Below, piece by piece: positions 23,263-35,234 of a DNA stretch of 64,000 nucleotides. The stretch is taken from assembly GCA_028673005.1 (NCBI GenBank), contig CM054116.1, positions 19,973,840 to 20,037,839 on the forward strand, given 5' to 3'. A program made the translations under genes and the position numbers. The notes beneath the pieces are model-generated. The model saw only the letters and a program-made list of their open reading frames with translations. It was not told the origin of the DNA and did not search any database. Source of the stretch: Tanypteryx hageni. Its lineage: Eukaryota > Arthropoda > Insecta > Odonata > Petaluridae. Position 1 is the stretch's first letter, and each line of letters starts with the position of its first letter.

Positions 23263-23538
23263 TCACATTTGAATTATCCGGATGATTGCATCGGAGCACG
23301 CCATGATACCCTCGAAGATGTAGTCCGGTCCTCGAGCTCTGAAACCGATGTAAAAGGTGTTGTTATCGTTTACGGCGAAGCTATCGCCAGCGTAGCGCTG
23401 GGTGCTGCTGCCGGTAGCTGCTGCGTATGATGGCGCATGGCAATCCGACGTTTCGATCCCAAAGATCTTCTTCAGGGATCGATACGTCGCACTGGATGCA
23501 GCTTCGGGCGCCGCCGGCGTAGGAAGGCACGTGCCAGC
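23263..23538 (-). CDS. Unrecognised GC-rich open frame, copy C
   Basis: Open through the same interval. One change near the C-terminus (GATGATTGC on the plus strand) replaces a Thr codon there. Confidence 0.28.
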   Translation of the reverse strand, partial: AGTCLPTPAAPEAASSATYRSLKKIFGIETSDCHAPSYAAATGSSTQRYAGDSFAVNDNNTFYIGFRARGPDYIFEGIMACSDAIIRIIQM

Positions 23539-23577
23539 CTACGCAGGCGGCACCGGAAGCCGCATCCAGTGCGACGT
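23484..23577. repeat. 94-bp GC-rich palindrome, copy C
   Basis: Same as copy B, including the GATGCAGC variant in the left arm. Confidence 0.9.
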
Positions 23578-23654
23578 CGTCGTTCTCTCCATCATCTTGG
23601 CAGGGTTTATACATCGGGTTCAGAGCCAAATTCTCGGCGGAGGGTACCAACCCC

Positions 23655-24170
23655 TTAATGTTTCCCTTCTAGGAGTAGAGGCTGGACGTACTCCCTCATT
23701 TCCAGTGGAATTTCATCTAAAAGTAAAATAAATGAAATCACATGTATTAACCGCGATTAAATAACTAAATTCTCGAGCAACGCCGGTTACTAAATACGTA
23801 AATATAAAGTGGAAAATAATTTCGAGGGCTTTCCCACCATTACTGATTAAAGTATTCTGCAATACTTACGTGTTTCTATGAAGTTTGTTATCAGGAAGCC
23901 ATCCCACGTCGCCCAAATACTGTTTTCTAACTTTCGATAAAAATTTGAAACTTTCCTCATCCCCAGTCGATAAATAAAGCAAATATATTTTTTTAATTTG
24001 AAAAATACACTGTTTATAATTTTGAGAATTTTGTCGTTAAATAAAGCATCCAGCAATATATAAGTGATAAGGGATACTTTCAAAATTTTGATTATCTCAA
24101 TCGTTATGAAAATACGGAGAAGCGTCAATAAAACAATGATGGTCTTGGATTTGATGTTGTAGAGGGCGCC
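23655..24170 (-). CDS. Unrecognised two-exon frame, copy C (exons 24170-23870 and 23716-23655)
   Basis: The frame remains open, but the internal ATG is changed to ATC, so any protein must start in an upstream exon. Residues ALFNDKILKI replace GLFNDKIIKI. Confidence 0.33.
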
Positions 24171-24224
24171 CTGTGGGAAAAATAAGAGTGGTACATCGTG
24201 ACTATCATGATAACATAAACGGAG

Positions 24225-24479
24225 TTATGGTGATCTAAGATTAAGAATGAGATCAAGAATGAGTGAACAAGAAAAACACATAAATGAATCTCGGAAGTCA
24301 ATCAGGGGCACCACTTTACTGGTGACAAAAAATGAGCTCTCCGTCATATCTCGTAAAGTATTGGTCATATCAAAAAGGTTTTCAAAAAGAACCTGTAGAA
24401 CTAGTACAGTATTTCGTTCCGTATACATTTTTATGGTAGGAGTGGCCGTTATCGGGAAACAAATAATTTGTAATTCGCT
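24225..24479 (-). CDS. Unrecognised hydrophobic frame, copy C
   Basis: Open, with the same acceptor. The peptide from MYTERN onward matches copies A and E. Confidence 0.27.
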   Translation of the reverse strand, partial: SELQIICFPITATPTIKMYTERNTVLVLQVLFENLFDMTNTLRDMTESSFFVTSKVVPLIDFRDSFMCFSCSLILDLILNLRSP

Positions 24480-26213
24480 CTGAAGTTAGAGAAATTCATG
24501 CAGAGCTGCCTAATAGTTGTCAACGTAAACAAACTTGTTGGTTACGGAAGTAAATCTGCTATATGTAGCTACATAAATACATTGAATTCCTTACGCGGGC
24601 ATGAATGATTAAGTAAGCAGAAGGAAAAGGGGATATCTAAGATGAAGAAAGAACGGAAACGTAAATATTACAACTAATGATCTGATGTGAGGTGGGTACG
24701 TTTAAAATAATTGTCGATTGTTTGGTTGACTAAAACTGATTAGAAAATAAATACCTGCGTAAATAAAAATTGAATATTTACCTGGAATCATTTCTTCTGT
24801 ATCGTTTTGCAGTACGTACTAAATAAAATTACGTAATGTGTTTATTAATGCACCAAGTCAGGAAGTGAAGGGATTTTTAGTCGACGGAGAGATAAAATAG
24901 GATCGTGGTGTTTTGCAGTTCTATGCCGTGCGTTCGTTCAAATAGTATCGTTTAGTTTCAAACACTATATCGAACGAGACGCGCCTATTTGTGATACACT
25001 TTCCTGACTTGCTTAAGCATCGATTCGGTAAAGACATAAGTACTAGATAAACTCGCACGAGAATCTTTGCTCCTTGTATTGAAATGGGAACGGGAATGAA
25101 TGACATTTGACCCTGCCAGAATGTTAGTTTCATCTCCTGACTGTGCTACGAAAATTCTTATGCAGGCTTCATAATTGCGCCACCGGTCTTCGAAAATTAC
25201 CATTATGCTCGCAGCGATTATTTTTGCGATAGTTTTCTGCTAAGGACTTCCGAACATGACTAAAAATCTCCCCCACGCGGTGAAAATAAAACGGTATACC
25301 CCCGAGATCCGCTGATATCAATTAGTGCACTCCATGCAAATGATAGGTCACGTCTCTCGATTTCACCGCTGCTTTGCTTTACGCTTACCTTTCATCCGTG
25401 TGCACCACTTACAAACGAATTGCATTTTATGGCGTATTTTATGTCAAATAAAACCGACAACCTAAAACGTTTACCTCTTAAACCCACATCTCTGTAAAAA
25501 AAAGCTTGACCTATGCAATCCAACTTTCTCCAGCTCCTTCCGAAAAAAATCATACGAGACTGGAACAATGTCGTCAGCTACTAAGCTACAAAACGATAAC
25601 TATTATAAACATTATTTTTTCTATTACCTTGATATTTGGTTCCATTCTGAGAGAAGCGAATGATTTACGCCTTTGTCCCATAACGTTCTATCGCAGTAGC
25701 CGTTGCCTAGACAACCGAGCGTCCCTAACAATGCAATTCACGAGAAACAAAGAGAGAGTATTATTGCGCCGTCATTAAATTAATTCCGCGGGATTGAAAA
25801 TTTTCCTATTTGTCGCATTGTAAAATTATTTGATGTCATAAGGAATATTATTCTAGATTTGAACTTTAATAGACAAAGTAATACACCAAGTAAAGAGGAT
25901 TAATGGCAGATAAGAAAAACAGCTGAAATTAATATATCCGTTTATTAGCACTTAAACGATTTTTACAATTAAAAGAACACCTCTACATAATGAACGTACA
26001 AAACGGAACTCACTAAGGAAAAAACAAATATTATGTAGGTGATGAAATTCAAAATATCCATTACATATTCATTTAAAAATACAAACATACTCACTTCCAT
26101 AAGACATATGTACATCCAAGCAGAAAGGAAAATTATGTAAATTAAAATGGCTTCTTGACCATTATTAATATCCATTACATTTTTTATAAATATTCAAACG
26201 TTATTCTCACTTC

Positions 26214-26472
26214 GGTTTTTCACTCGCTGTGAAATATTTCAGTTCTGTTGATGTCTTAAGTGACTGCCTTGCAGTACGCTTCTACGTTCAGGATCTGTAC
26301 TCTCCTAGGACGTGTTGAATGAGGGCTTCATGGTGTGCGATTTGCACGCCTCAGCGGCTAGTCGGAGGCTAGAGTTCGATTCCCGGCGTTTTCTCGTGAT
26401 TTTTTCTTCTCATCCTTCCGTTCCAACCACCCCAAGTTATGACTTTACCATTGAAAACCACTTTCCTTGTGA
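26214..26472 (+). mobile_element. SINE-like insertion with 11-bp target duplication, copy C
   Basis: 259 bp flanked by ATTCTCACTTC on both sides (26203-26213 and 26473-26483). It is absent from copies A and B. It contains a tRNA-type B box (AGTTCGATTCCCGG, about 26370-26385). The A box is unclear. No poly-A tail is visible, so the exact SINE class is open. Confidence 0.72.
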
Positions 26473-26760
26473 ATTCTCACTTCCATAAGATATATGTGCA
26501 TACAATAAGAAAGTAAAAATATATATATGTGCATTGAAAAGGGTTATTGGCCATTATTGATATCCATTACATATTTAATAAAAAAAACAAAACATTCGCA
26601 ATTCCATAAGGCATGAACATGTGTTATCAAACAAAGGTAAATTGTGTAAATTGAAATGGGTTATTTACCATTATTAATTTCCGTTACACATTTCAAAATC
26701 TAATGTGGCCACCACATGACCTTCTCTATGCCAGTAATATTTCTAACAAATTCCAAATAG

Positions 26761-26910
26761 GTTAAATGATAATAAATATTTCAAGGAAATGCGAGACGGA
26801 TTTAAAGACTTGACAAAGAAAAGAAATAAACTCAATCCATCGCCTTCTAATTTTGGCTATAGCCACAAAGCTCCAACAGTTAAAAAAATAAAAAGGAGCG
26901 TTCATAAGAC
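26761..26910 (+). CDS. 150-bp phase-symmetric exon candidate, copy C
   Basis: Both splice sites kept; KEMRDG for KELRDG and KLNPSPS for KLKPSPS. Confidence 0.36.
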
Positions 26911-27130
26911 GTAAGTGTAATGTGTTTACAATAGTCGCCGGTAGGTGGAGTGGTGGGGTAAGACAAAAAAATATGTCATAAACATATCTCTTAAACGATG
27001 CATTATATGGGGAAATGTTTTAAACGAACTTCGTACAAAATTAAGTTTGCTACAACGTTTATTCCAGTACGTTTTTACATTCATCAAATATTAAAGCAAA
27101 TATTTCGAAATTACGGATAATCGACCGATT

Positions 27131-27277
27131 TTAGCTAAATACTAATGACCCGATTTCGCTTAGCGCTTCAATGCGATAATTTGCTTGTTTATGTTCGCTA
27201 GAGGTATCATCCGATAAAACTGAATATTTTTCATAAAATTCAATTAGTTTGATTGTATTAGCTTTTGTCCACTCCAT
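27131..27277 (-). CDS. MADF/Myb-SANT-like exon, copy D
   Basis: The frame is intact. The 475-bp deletion lies immediately upstream of its ATG, so a short upstream extension (MQSKYIRYQFPFP) in D is new sequence made by the deletion, not part of the conserved frame. Confidence 0.4.
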   Translation of the reverse strand: MEWTKANTIKLIEFYEKYSVLSDDTSSEHKQANYRIEALSEIGSLVFS

Positions 27278-27451
27278 GGGAAATGGGAACTGATATCGTA
27301 TATATTTCGACTGCATTGATTTAGTGCTTCTAATGGGAATTTATGGCGTCATATTTGAATCGTTATTTTCAAATTGCATTTTAAGTATAGTTTACGCTCA
27401 AATAATTAATTCGGAGAAAAATTAGTCAATTAGTGTTTCCAATATATCTTC

Positions 27452-27694
27452 TCAATTAAATACGATCTCGGCTACTATCAACGGATTCCCATGAAATCGC
27501 CGATTTCCATCTCCTGCAATACTTTTATTTGTTAGGAATATATGTATTCGTTCCCTATAATTGACAGCGAAATTTGTTTCTTCATTTACATATGAAATTA
27601 AGGAATTAAAACATATCCAAGAAGGTACAATAAGAAAACTTCTATAACAATTTTTTAATTTCGACCAAAATATAATCGTCAACTTCTTCCTCAT
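27452..27694 (-). CDS. Unrecognised 80-codon conserved frame, copy D
   Basis: Protein identical to copies B and C. It lies just past the 475-bp deletion that brings it closer to the MADF-like exon. Confidence 0.25.
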   Translation of the reverse strand: MRKKLTIIFWSKLKNCYRSFLIVPSWICFNSLISYVNEETNFAVNYRERIHIFLTNKSIAGDGNRRFHGNPLIVAEIVFN

Positions 27695-28839
27695 TTAAAT
27701 ACCTATATGTCCTTTTTGCTTCTCTTCAACTGAACATTTGTATGCATCAATTTAGTCATTTTTTGCTTATTTTATTATAACAACACTTTCCATGTTATAC
27801 AAACAAATCATTTATCGCCAAATCGATTTCAAAGTCCGGGAACACGTTTTGTTTCATAGGTTTCACTATAAAATATTCACGTGACAAATTAAACCCACAG
27901 AATCAGCCTTTGCATGGGATGGGTATTGTTAAGCTAAATTTGACTATATATTCAAACGTGTTTCCACCGGTTGCTTCCCTAGAGCGTGCAATTCCTGCCC
28001 AAGGTTTAAATTTTTTTGATATTCATGAACACATAATATGATGCAGTTTCTTCAACTGGAAATCCATTCGAGTGAAATAACTATCTTTTAAAAGTTATTC
28101 CATCGATTGTTTATCATGATTATTTGATAAAAGATACAAAGTTAGTTAACTACTAACTAAGTTAGTCGCCGATAAAATTTATTTATTTGGGCAAAATATG
28201 GGAAGACATGAAATATTGCGTAACATCAAGCATTACAATTTAAATTAATTTGGTTTCATTACTTGATTTTATTCTCAAATCTTCCTCACAATTGTCTATC
28301 TTGACTTAAAAACCCGAGCAACCCCGGATAATTTCAGATAGCATATTATATTTTCTAAATAGGTTGGCCTGTCTTCAGTTGAATTTTGAAAATGTGCACG
28401 GTTATTTTACACAAATAAATATCCTGTAGGAGCAGGTCTATAGGGATAAGAAAAGCGGTATCTTAGAGGGAATCGCTATTTTAAAGATTTGCTTGATAGA
28501 GTTTTTACTCATAAATCTATTTAACCTAATATTTTTCTGTTGGAAAAATATTAACTCTAGTTAACTTCAATAAGAAGGTAGGTTAATTTTAAGGCGTTTT
28601 TCTTATTTGGTTTAATAAACAAATGAATTAAAAATATACCATTTCATTATGTTTTGTGTTGTATTGAATTTTATTTGCTTTGCCATAGTACACATCCTTA
28701 TTTGTATATTTTTACGAGCTCCATGTTACGTTTTGTAGCCAATGTAAGTAATGAAAATGAATTTCGTATATAAATATTTTCTCAATAACAGCAATAAAAC
28801 TCTATATATATTACACATTATTTAAATAAAAACGAAATT

Positions 28840-29129
28840 GGATCCAGGAATTGATGAAGTGGATGAACAACTTGAGATCTATGATGTCGCTTCAGAAGTT
28901 AGTGAACATTTTGATATTGGATTGTGTAAGTGTAGATGAAAGGCCACAAAGTATGATTAGTGAATTTAAATATTAAATCTTGAGCAAATGCTGGACATCT
29001 TCACCGACTTATGACTTTAAGCATGATGGTGAAAATATTCGAGCTTTCCGTCTACCGTTGCTTACTCAGCATACTCCTTGGTTAACTTATTGTACACTTT
29101 TAAAGGCTGCTCTATGGAGAGTATGTATC
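28840..29129 (+). pseudogene. hAT transposase relic, copy D (fragment)
   Basis: Only the first zinc-finger part, with a new stop near 28973 (AAATATTAAATC). Broken off at the end of unit D. Confidence 0.7.
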
Positions 29130-29130
29130 A

Positions 29131-30151
29131 AGTTGGTCCCCTTGGTCGACTGGGTCTAACCAGGGTTTAACACACAACAAGTGGTAAAAAACAAGACAAA
29201 TTCTACAAAAAATATAACAAATTAACCCATTAATGCCCACTCATATTTATAAGACACAGTTAAATTGTTTTACCTATATATTAAATAGGAATTGTAACAG
29301 CACCGAGAGGCCTTAAAAAATGAATTCAGCCTACAAACTGCATATCAGATAAAAGGTCTTGAGACGGCGGTGTAAACATTTGTAAAAAACCGAAATAGGG
29401 ATAATAAAATTTTGATATTATAATTTGTTTTTAAATTATTTAGAAGTTAGCCAATGTAAACGAAAAAATATTTCAATTTATCCAAAAAATTGTTATTTTG
29501 GCGGTAAAAATTATTTAAATTTAAACAATTAGATAAATGTTTCTTCTCTTCTAATTGTACTATAAATTTAAAATTTGGCAGAAATGTGTGGCATTATTAA
29601 TTAAATTTGGGAAAAATATTATATTCCTAAAATTGCAAAAATTAGCGATAGTTTTAGTTCATTATTGTTTCGTAATGAAAAAACAAAAACCTGTCCAGAG
29701 GAGAAATCTTTAGAATTAAAGAAATATTTCTCATGATGAAATATCTGTCTGAAAAATGAATGATTTTTCAAAGTGAGATGAAATGCATGCAGTATGCAAG
29801 CACCTTCTACTAGGCATTATATATCGACTTTTCTTACAGAGGAGGAGGAGGATATAACATATAGGAGATTACTAATGTTTAGGCATTTCCAGGTGAGCTG
29901 GAGATTCGAAATTTTTTTCTTAGGTAGGATTTTGTGCAAAACCTACTAGAAAAAACGAAAATCTTGCAGTGTAAAAATGGGGACGCTAAAAATTCGCAAT
30001 TTTTTAAACAACAAAATATTTTGAATTAAAAAATATTTCTAATAATGCTATATCTCTCTGAAATATTAATTTTTATCAGGGTCAGATGAAATGCTTGCAG
30101 AATGCAAGCACCAACTAATTGCATATATATATATATATATACATATACCTC

Positions 30152-30200
<49 letters not shown>

Positions 30201-30259
30201 GCAACTATGCTGTCTTCTTTCTTAAGCCACTTGTTCCATATCTTAGGTTGTTGCTTTGC
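29131..30259 (+). repeat. 1.1-kb inverted element, left copy
   Basis: Reverse complement of 41619-42755. The left edge lies in sequence that belongs to the 3' part of a tRNA-SINE (AGTTGGTCCCC), which continues into the SINE only at the right copy. It contains a long TA microsatellite and blocks like those at 35.2-36.2 kb (GATTCGAAATTTTTTTC; GCTAAAAATTCGCAA). No coding frame other than the TA shadow is visible. Confidence 0.9.
30123..30198 (+). repeat. TA microsatellite
   Basis: Imperfect TA array; it makes false open frames of alternating Ile and Tyr on both strands. Confidence 0.97.
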
Positions 30260-31475
30260 TCTGCTAGAACCTTTTCTTTTTTTATCCTCCTAGCCCAACT
30301 TCTTCTTAGGTGGCATCTTAACTATTATAATTATGGTTTATTATTAAATGAATGATAAATTAAGTAACATATTTACTTGTGTAATGCCCGCACCCATTTT
30401 TAGAGCTAAAAATCTGGAAAAGCTGGAATTTGTGTAATGTCTGCACTTCTGAGATTTCAATGTTGTTATTTACGACAACTCATTGAATAATCTATCTGAA
30501 GCAGAGTTTGATGAATCAATTACCACAAAAAGCAAATATTTAAGAAGTGACTTCTAAGAATTACTTTTTAGTACTTTTTTAACGTACGTAATCATGAAAA
30601 GTTGGCATCCATTGCCATTATTTTACATGGAGACAACTTGAAAACCTATTTTGGAGTCTAGCTCCTAAATCTCACAGAATGGTTCAATTATGAGCCGTTG
30701 TCCATTCTCAAGTTATTTAATTTATAATTAGTAATTTTCACTAATTTAGCAAAATCATGCTCAGCCATTTTTCACCTAGAAAAAGAGTGAATTTTATGGA
30801 AATAAATGTAAACAGTTCATGCTCAAAATAAATCTCCCAGACATCACACAATGCCATAAATAAACCTGTCACTAGACGCAATACGAGTTGGTTACATCGA
30901 AGCATTTCTCACCTTTGTGTGGATAAAATATCACTGACAGCTTTCTGAAAGCACAAATGAACAACTCCAACAGTTATTTAGCAACACATTTCCATCACAA
31001 GATTGTGTTCTTTGCTTTTATACAGAGTAATAAAAGTATATTCTTTTAGGATTGCATAATGTAAAAGGAACCCAAAAAAATGCAGTTACGGTAAAATGTG
31101 ATTTGAGCATGTCATGGATTACAAGACAATCTAGCAGAATGCATTTAATGAAAAATATATGCACTTCAGTTATTTCTCTTACATCACCTTTTCTATGAGA
31201 ACAAACTCCATCTGATGTCTATTTACATAGAATATTTACATGAATTCGGTCTACTACTGATAACTGGCCAAGACTTTTTAAAATACCTGATAAATATCGA
31301 GCTTATTATATTATTCCAGGCATTTTGGAGAAATATCTTGGTTAAAAATGGAGGAAATAAAATGCATGGCATAATAATCATAATAATAAGCTAATTTGTC
31401 CAGAAAGACATTACAAAATAATGCGTAAGACACGTCAAAATATCTTAAAAAGAAAACAATAATTACAAAAGTACC
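30260..31475. other. AT-rich stretch without recognisable gene
   Basis: Lies between the 1.1-kb inverted element and the LINE fragment. The last few hundred bases are probably LINE 3' sequence. I see no frame or motif worth calling. Confidence 0.5.
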
Positions 31476-32105
31476 TCAAATAACAGACATTAAATCACTA
31501 ATATTATAAAAACATTTTGTGATCAGGAGATCATGAACATGCTTCTTAAATGACTGAAATGTGCTTGCTCCTTTGATTGCAACTGGCAAAGCATTATAGA
31601 ATTTAATACATCTTGCTTTTGGTCCTTGGGAGCAAATTTTCAAGTTTTGTTGCATAACATGGAGATCATTAATTCTTCTTGTGTTATAATCATGGAAATT
31701 GCTATTTTTCTTGTAGTCAGACATGTTTTGCCTCACATACAGCACCGCATTATAAATATAAATAGAAGGAACAGTCAAGAGTCCTAACTTTTTAAAAAGG
31801 GGCCGGCAGTGTGCTCTGAAAGGTGCATTGCACATTGACCAGGCCTTTTTCTGAATCTTGAAAACCTCATTTAATTGGGTAGAGGAGCCCCAGAGGACAA
31901 TGCCATAGGCCATATGTGAATAAAAATAAGCAAAGTACACTTTTTTTAATGCCTCAAAACTGAGTGAGTGCTTCAGGACAGATAGGATATAATACGCTGA
32001 GTTTAGCTTTTCACAGAAATTGTCAGTATGATAAGACCATTTCAAAAGAGGGTCAATATTGCTGAAATAGAATTTGAAGAAAAGGAGCAAATTAATTTCA
32101 ATCAT
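31476..32105 (-). pseudogene. Jockey/CR1-like LINE reverse-transcriptase fragment
   Basis: The longest open frame in the window (209 codons) is the C-terminal end of a non-LTR retrotransposon polyprotein. Signature blocks: KLNSAYYILSVLKHSL (33-48), YGIVLWGSS (68-76), VFKIQKKA (81-88), RPLFKKLGLLTVPSIYIY (101-118) and HDYNTRR (138-144). The reverse-transcriptase catalytic core and endonuclease are missing, so this is a 5'-truncated, dead copy. A short ATT-rich repeat at 31368-31392 could be its 3' tail. Confidence 0.85.
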
Positions 32106-32189
32106 CAGTCCTCTTGGAACTTATCATCTGATTAATTCAGGAGTTGACTTATATTGCATGGCCCTGAACATAAAGAAATGCAAGTATAC

Positions 32190-32461
32190 CATCTTCCAGT
32201 GATGGTCACAGTTTTAATAAAGATTGGATGTACAAGGTATTGTTTAACGGCAAGAAACAATATAGAAAATGGATGTTTTATTCTGAAAACCAAAATGGAT
32301 TGTTTTGCTTTCCATGCCTTTTATTTCTGAAAACTTCATATTCTACATTGTTTAATAAACAAGAAAGTGGATTTTCTGAATGGAAGCAGAATCATAGAAT
32401 TCCAAATCACGAATTATCTGTAAATCACACAAATTGCTACATAATTTGGAAAATTTCCTGA
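32190..32461 (+). pseudogene. hAT transposase fragment, TTF-type zinc finger
   Basis: Reads QYRKWMFYSENQNGLFCFPC, then LLFLKTSY, GFSEWKQNHRIPNHE. The W-x2-YS...-FCFPC-x-LF and GF-x-W-x-n-HE-x-S-x2-H layout is that of the N-terminal zinc finger of ZMYM1-like hAT transposases. It is on the same strand and about 1 kb upstream of the matching C-terminal pieces, so it may be the start of the same dead element. Confidence 0.75.
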
Positions 32462-33399
32462 AAAAAAACTAAAAACTGTAAAAGGTCTTATTGACGATGC
32501 TATTCAGAAACAGTTTTTCGATGACGTTAATAAGTGGTGTTACATCCTTAAGATAATTTTAAAATGAACCACCGTGAAACACCCAGATGTGAAGTATATG
32601 TCCATTAAAATATTTATTAATGCATAAAGTAATACATCGTATTTAATTAATTACTATAATATTTAAAAAGTTTGTCAAATTTCTTAAAATTGCTCCCACA
32701 GACCAACCAACTAACCACATCGGCGGTAGGGAAGTGTTTAGAGCTGGGTAGGTAATCGAGTGACAAGTTGAACGAAAATTACTACAGCTGGTTGGTTCCG
32801 TGCGTAATACGAAACACAAAGTCATGTAGGCACCAATTAAAGTGTCTACTAATACAATGTAAACAAGACTGATAAAATTTAAACTTATATACTACAATTT
32901 AAACATGATGCTTTGCGTTTGGTATGCCAATGGCAGACGAAAAGTGGACGTGAGTTTCAGAGTGTAGAAAATTTACGAGAGCACTTGAGTAGTACATGTA
33001 TGCTGAGTTTTAAAGTGAAATAGGACAAGTAATTACTTCTAACTTTTAAATAAGGTAGCCCAAACAAAAAATTAAGAAGTCCAGTACACCACTTCTCTGT
33101 AGTTGGATCATTGCAGCATGTAAAAAAATAGATCCCAATAGTATCTCAAGAGGGTTCAAGAAATGCTGCATATCAAATTCCATGGACAACTTGTTCAAAT
33201 TTGAATAAGTTGTGATGAATGAACAGGACAGCAAGAATAAGGGAAGGAAACAGAGGAGAGGGAGATGTAAGTAGTAAATTTACTTTTTTTTAAATCATCC
33301 TCTTAATGTTAGCTTGTTATACACAAATGTAAAAGTTTTTTTGTAAGTGAACCTAATTTTAAGGGGTCGCCTTCCTTTCAGGTAAATACGGTATAATGA

Positions 33400-34295
33400 C
33401 GTACAGGCCCAAACATTATGTGTTAATAATCTTGCCAGAGATGTTTCATGAGCTGCTCATTCACTCAATCTAATTGGAGTGCATGCAGCGAGCAATAATG
33501 TTGAAATGACAACATTTTTCGGGGTAGTCAAGAAAATATTTAATTTTTTGTTTTTTTTTCTACTAAAAGGTGGGAAAAATTAACACTTTTATTAAATACA
33601 ACCCTCAAAGAACACAGTGACACAAGATGGTGTTCTAAAGCACGTGCAATAAGGGCACTTGGTTCTCAAATTAGTGATGTGCTAACTATTTTAATGCAAA
33701 TATCTGAAAACATTACTTTTGGGGACTGTAGCTAAAGCCAGATTATTATTATTGAATGTTACATCATTTAATTTCATTTTTATGTTAATAATGTGGGAAA
33801 AAATTTTAATCAAAATAAACAATATCAATAACCAACTACAAAACAAGATGCAAGACATTGTTCGTTCTTCGGAATTATTTAAGGGGTTACTACACAGCTT
33901 CAAACAATTCAGAAGTGAGGGATTCAAAGATATAATATCCAAATGTGTGAAAAAATGAGAAGAACTTGAAATATATCCGGCTCCTCAAAATAAGAGAAAA
34001 AGAAAAAAGAAAATGTTACCTGGAGAAGAAGCTACTGATGAAGGAGCACTACTTTCGATCAATGACAAACTATAACACCTATTTTACGAGGTAAGTGATG
34101 TTATAATCTGTCAGTTAGATGGTAGATTTAAAAATATGCACTGTGTATCATCATTACTTGATTTTTTAAGTGGAAAAAATTTAGATCAAATGTCATTAGT
34201 AGATTTAAAAAAGGCAGCTGCTGATATTTGTATAGAATACCAAGATTTAGATTGTATTCAAATGCAAAATGAAGTAAAATGTTTTCAATTTTAGG
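33400..34295 (+). pseudogene. hAT transposase C-terminal relic, arm 1
   Basis: Pieces in order: CVNNLARDVS, SLNLIGVHAASNN, TTFFGVVKKIFNF, HSDTRWCSKARAIRAL, SFNFIFMLIMWEKIL, and DVIICQLDGRF to KKAAADICIEYQDL. These match the RNase H-like and dimerisation region of ZMYM1-like hAT proteins. A nine-T run near 33551 shifts the frame here, where arm 2 has ten. Further stops follow. It is a different element from the one in the composite unit. Confidence 0.8.
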
Positions 34296-34558
34296 TGCAA
34301 GCCGGCCGGATGGACAGATGAACCAGACTTTCCCATGAGGAGTTCTGCTATTACTGCTTGGCTGCTAAAGAATGCCTTAAAAGTCTGCTTGTGGTGGCTG
34401 TTTTCACACAGTAAATGAAGACTTTTGGATGTCACCTGTGTTATCCAGATGTGCATTACCTTCTTCCTCAAAATGTGTGCTTTGAGAATCATCATCCTGC
34501 ACGCAGTGAATGCGAAAGAAAAAATGAGATTACTTGAATAAAGAATACATTTTACAAT

Positions 34559-35078
34559 ATGAAGGTTCATGAGTTTTTTGTTCTAGGTAACATTCATGGA
34601 ACAGTATTGGGAAGAAAAGATTTCGGATTTCATGAAAAATGGAATTTCCATCACTGCGTGGGAGCACTGTATGGAAAACATATTGTGCTTCAAGCACCGT
34701 CAAACTCGGGAAGCATATATTTCAACTGTAAGCAAACATTCACCATTGTGTTTCTAGGCTTGGTGGATGCATTTTACAATTTTACTTTCGTCGATGTAGG
34801 GTGCCAAGGTAGAATTTCAGATAGTGGAGTTTTCAGGAATTCAAAATTCTTTAAATGTCTCCAAAACAACTCACTGCAGCTTCCAAGAGAAAAACATTAC
34901 CTGTGAGAGGAAAATTGTACCGTACATTTTAGTTGTGGATGAAGCATTTCCACTGTTGACAAATATTATAAAGCCGCATCATGGAATTTACGAAAAAGCA
35001 TCTCTTGAAGGGATATTTAACTACAGGTTTTCGCGAGCACGGAATGTAGTGGAGAATGCTATAAAAATCGAAAATTAA
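34559..35078 (+). pseudogene. PIF/Harbinger transposase (HARBI1-like), arm 1
   Basis: DDE_Tnp_4-type nuclease core in two overlapping frames, with a frameshift near 34900. Blocks: HHCVGALYGKHIVLQAPSNS, FVDVGCQGRISDSGVF, VPYILVVDEAFPLL, FNYRFSRARNVVENA. In active relatives the first block reads GALDGKHI; here Tyr replaces the catalytic Asp (residue 38). The last Glu in VVENA is kept. N-terminal helices are missing. Inactive. Confidence 0.9.
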
Positions 35079-35234
35079 AAATTGTAAATTTTTAGGGGTG
35101 GTTTTAACTCTATTTGTACATAAAGTTTAGTAATTGTTATCCTGGAAACTATAAATTGTAGGTATGAGTTTTTTCCAACATTTTGTAGCAAATTATATAT
35201 AGAAAAAAGTAAATTTTGAAAATGTTCAACATTG

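Larger units (their letters stand above)
17209..27196 (+). repeat. Composite unit, copy C (with 690-bp module and SINE)
   Basis: Copy C lacks about 1.23 kb of hAT sequence (A 2569-3802), joined at 19763 with a 7-bp tandem GTAGCTA at the junction. It carries two things A and B lack: a 690-bp module (about 22284-22974) and a SINE-like insertion (26214-26472). Both are shared with inverted copy E, so C and E are the closest relatives in this part of the unit. Confidence 0.92.
27197..29129 (+). repeat. Composite unit, copy D (truncated)
   Basis: Direct copy missing about 475 bp right after the MADF-like start (junction near 27280; the missing text corresponds to B 10218-10692). It ends abruptly inside the hAT relic at about 29129, where the 1.1-kb inverted element begins. 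Its last bases (GTATGTATC) match the B/E version, not the A/C version. Confidence 0.9.

Noticed and set aside
30102..30355. Two frames of alternating Ile/Tyr residues, and matching ones at 41558-41862
   Set aside because: They are translations of a TA microsatellite.
34247..34570. Minus-strand 107-codon frame between the hAT and Harbinger relics (and 62360-62683)
   Set aside because: No recognisable content and it overlaps the end of the hAT relic on the other strand.
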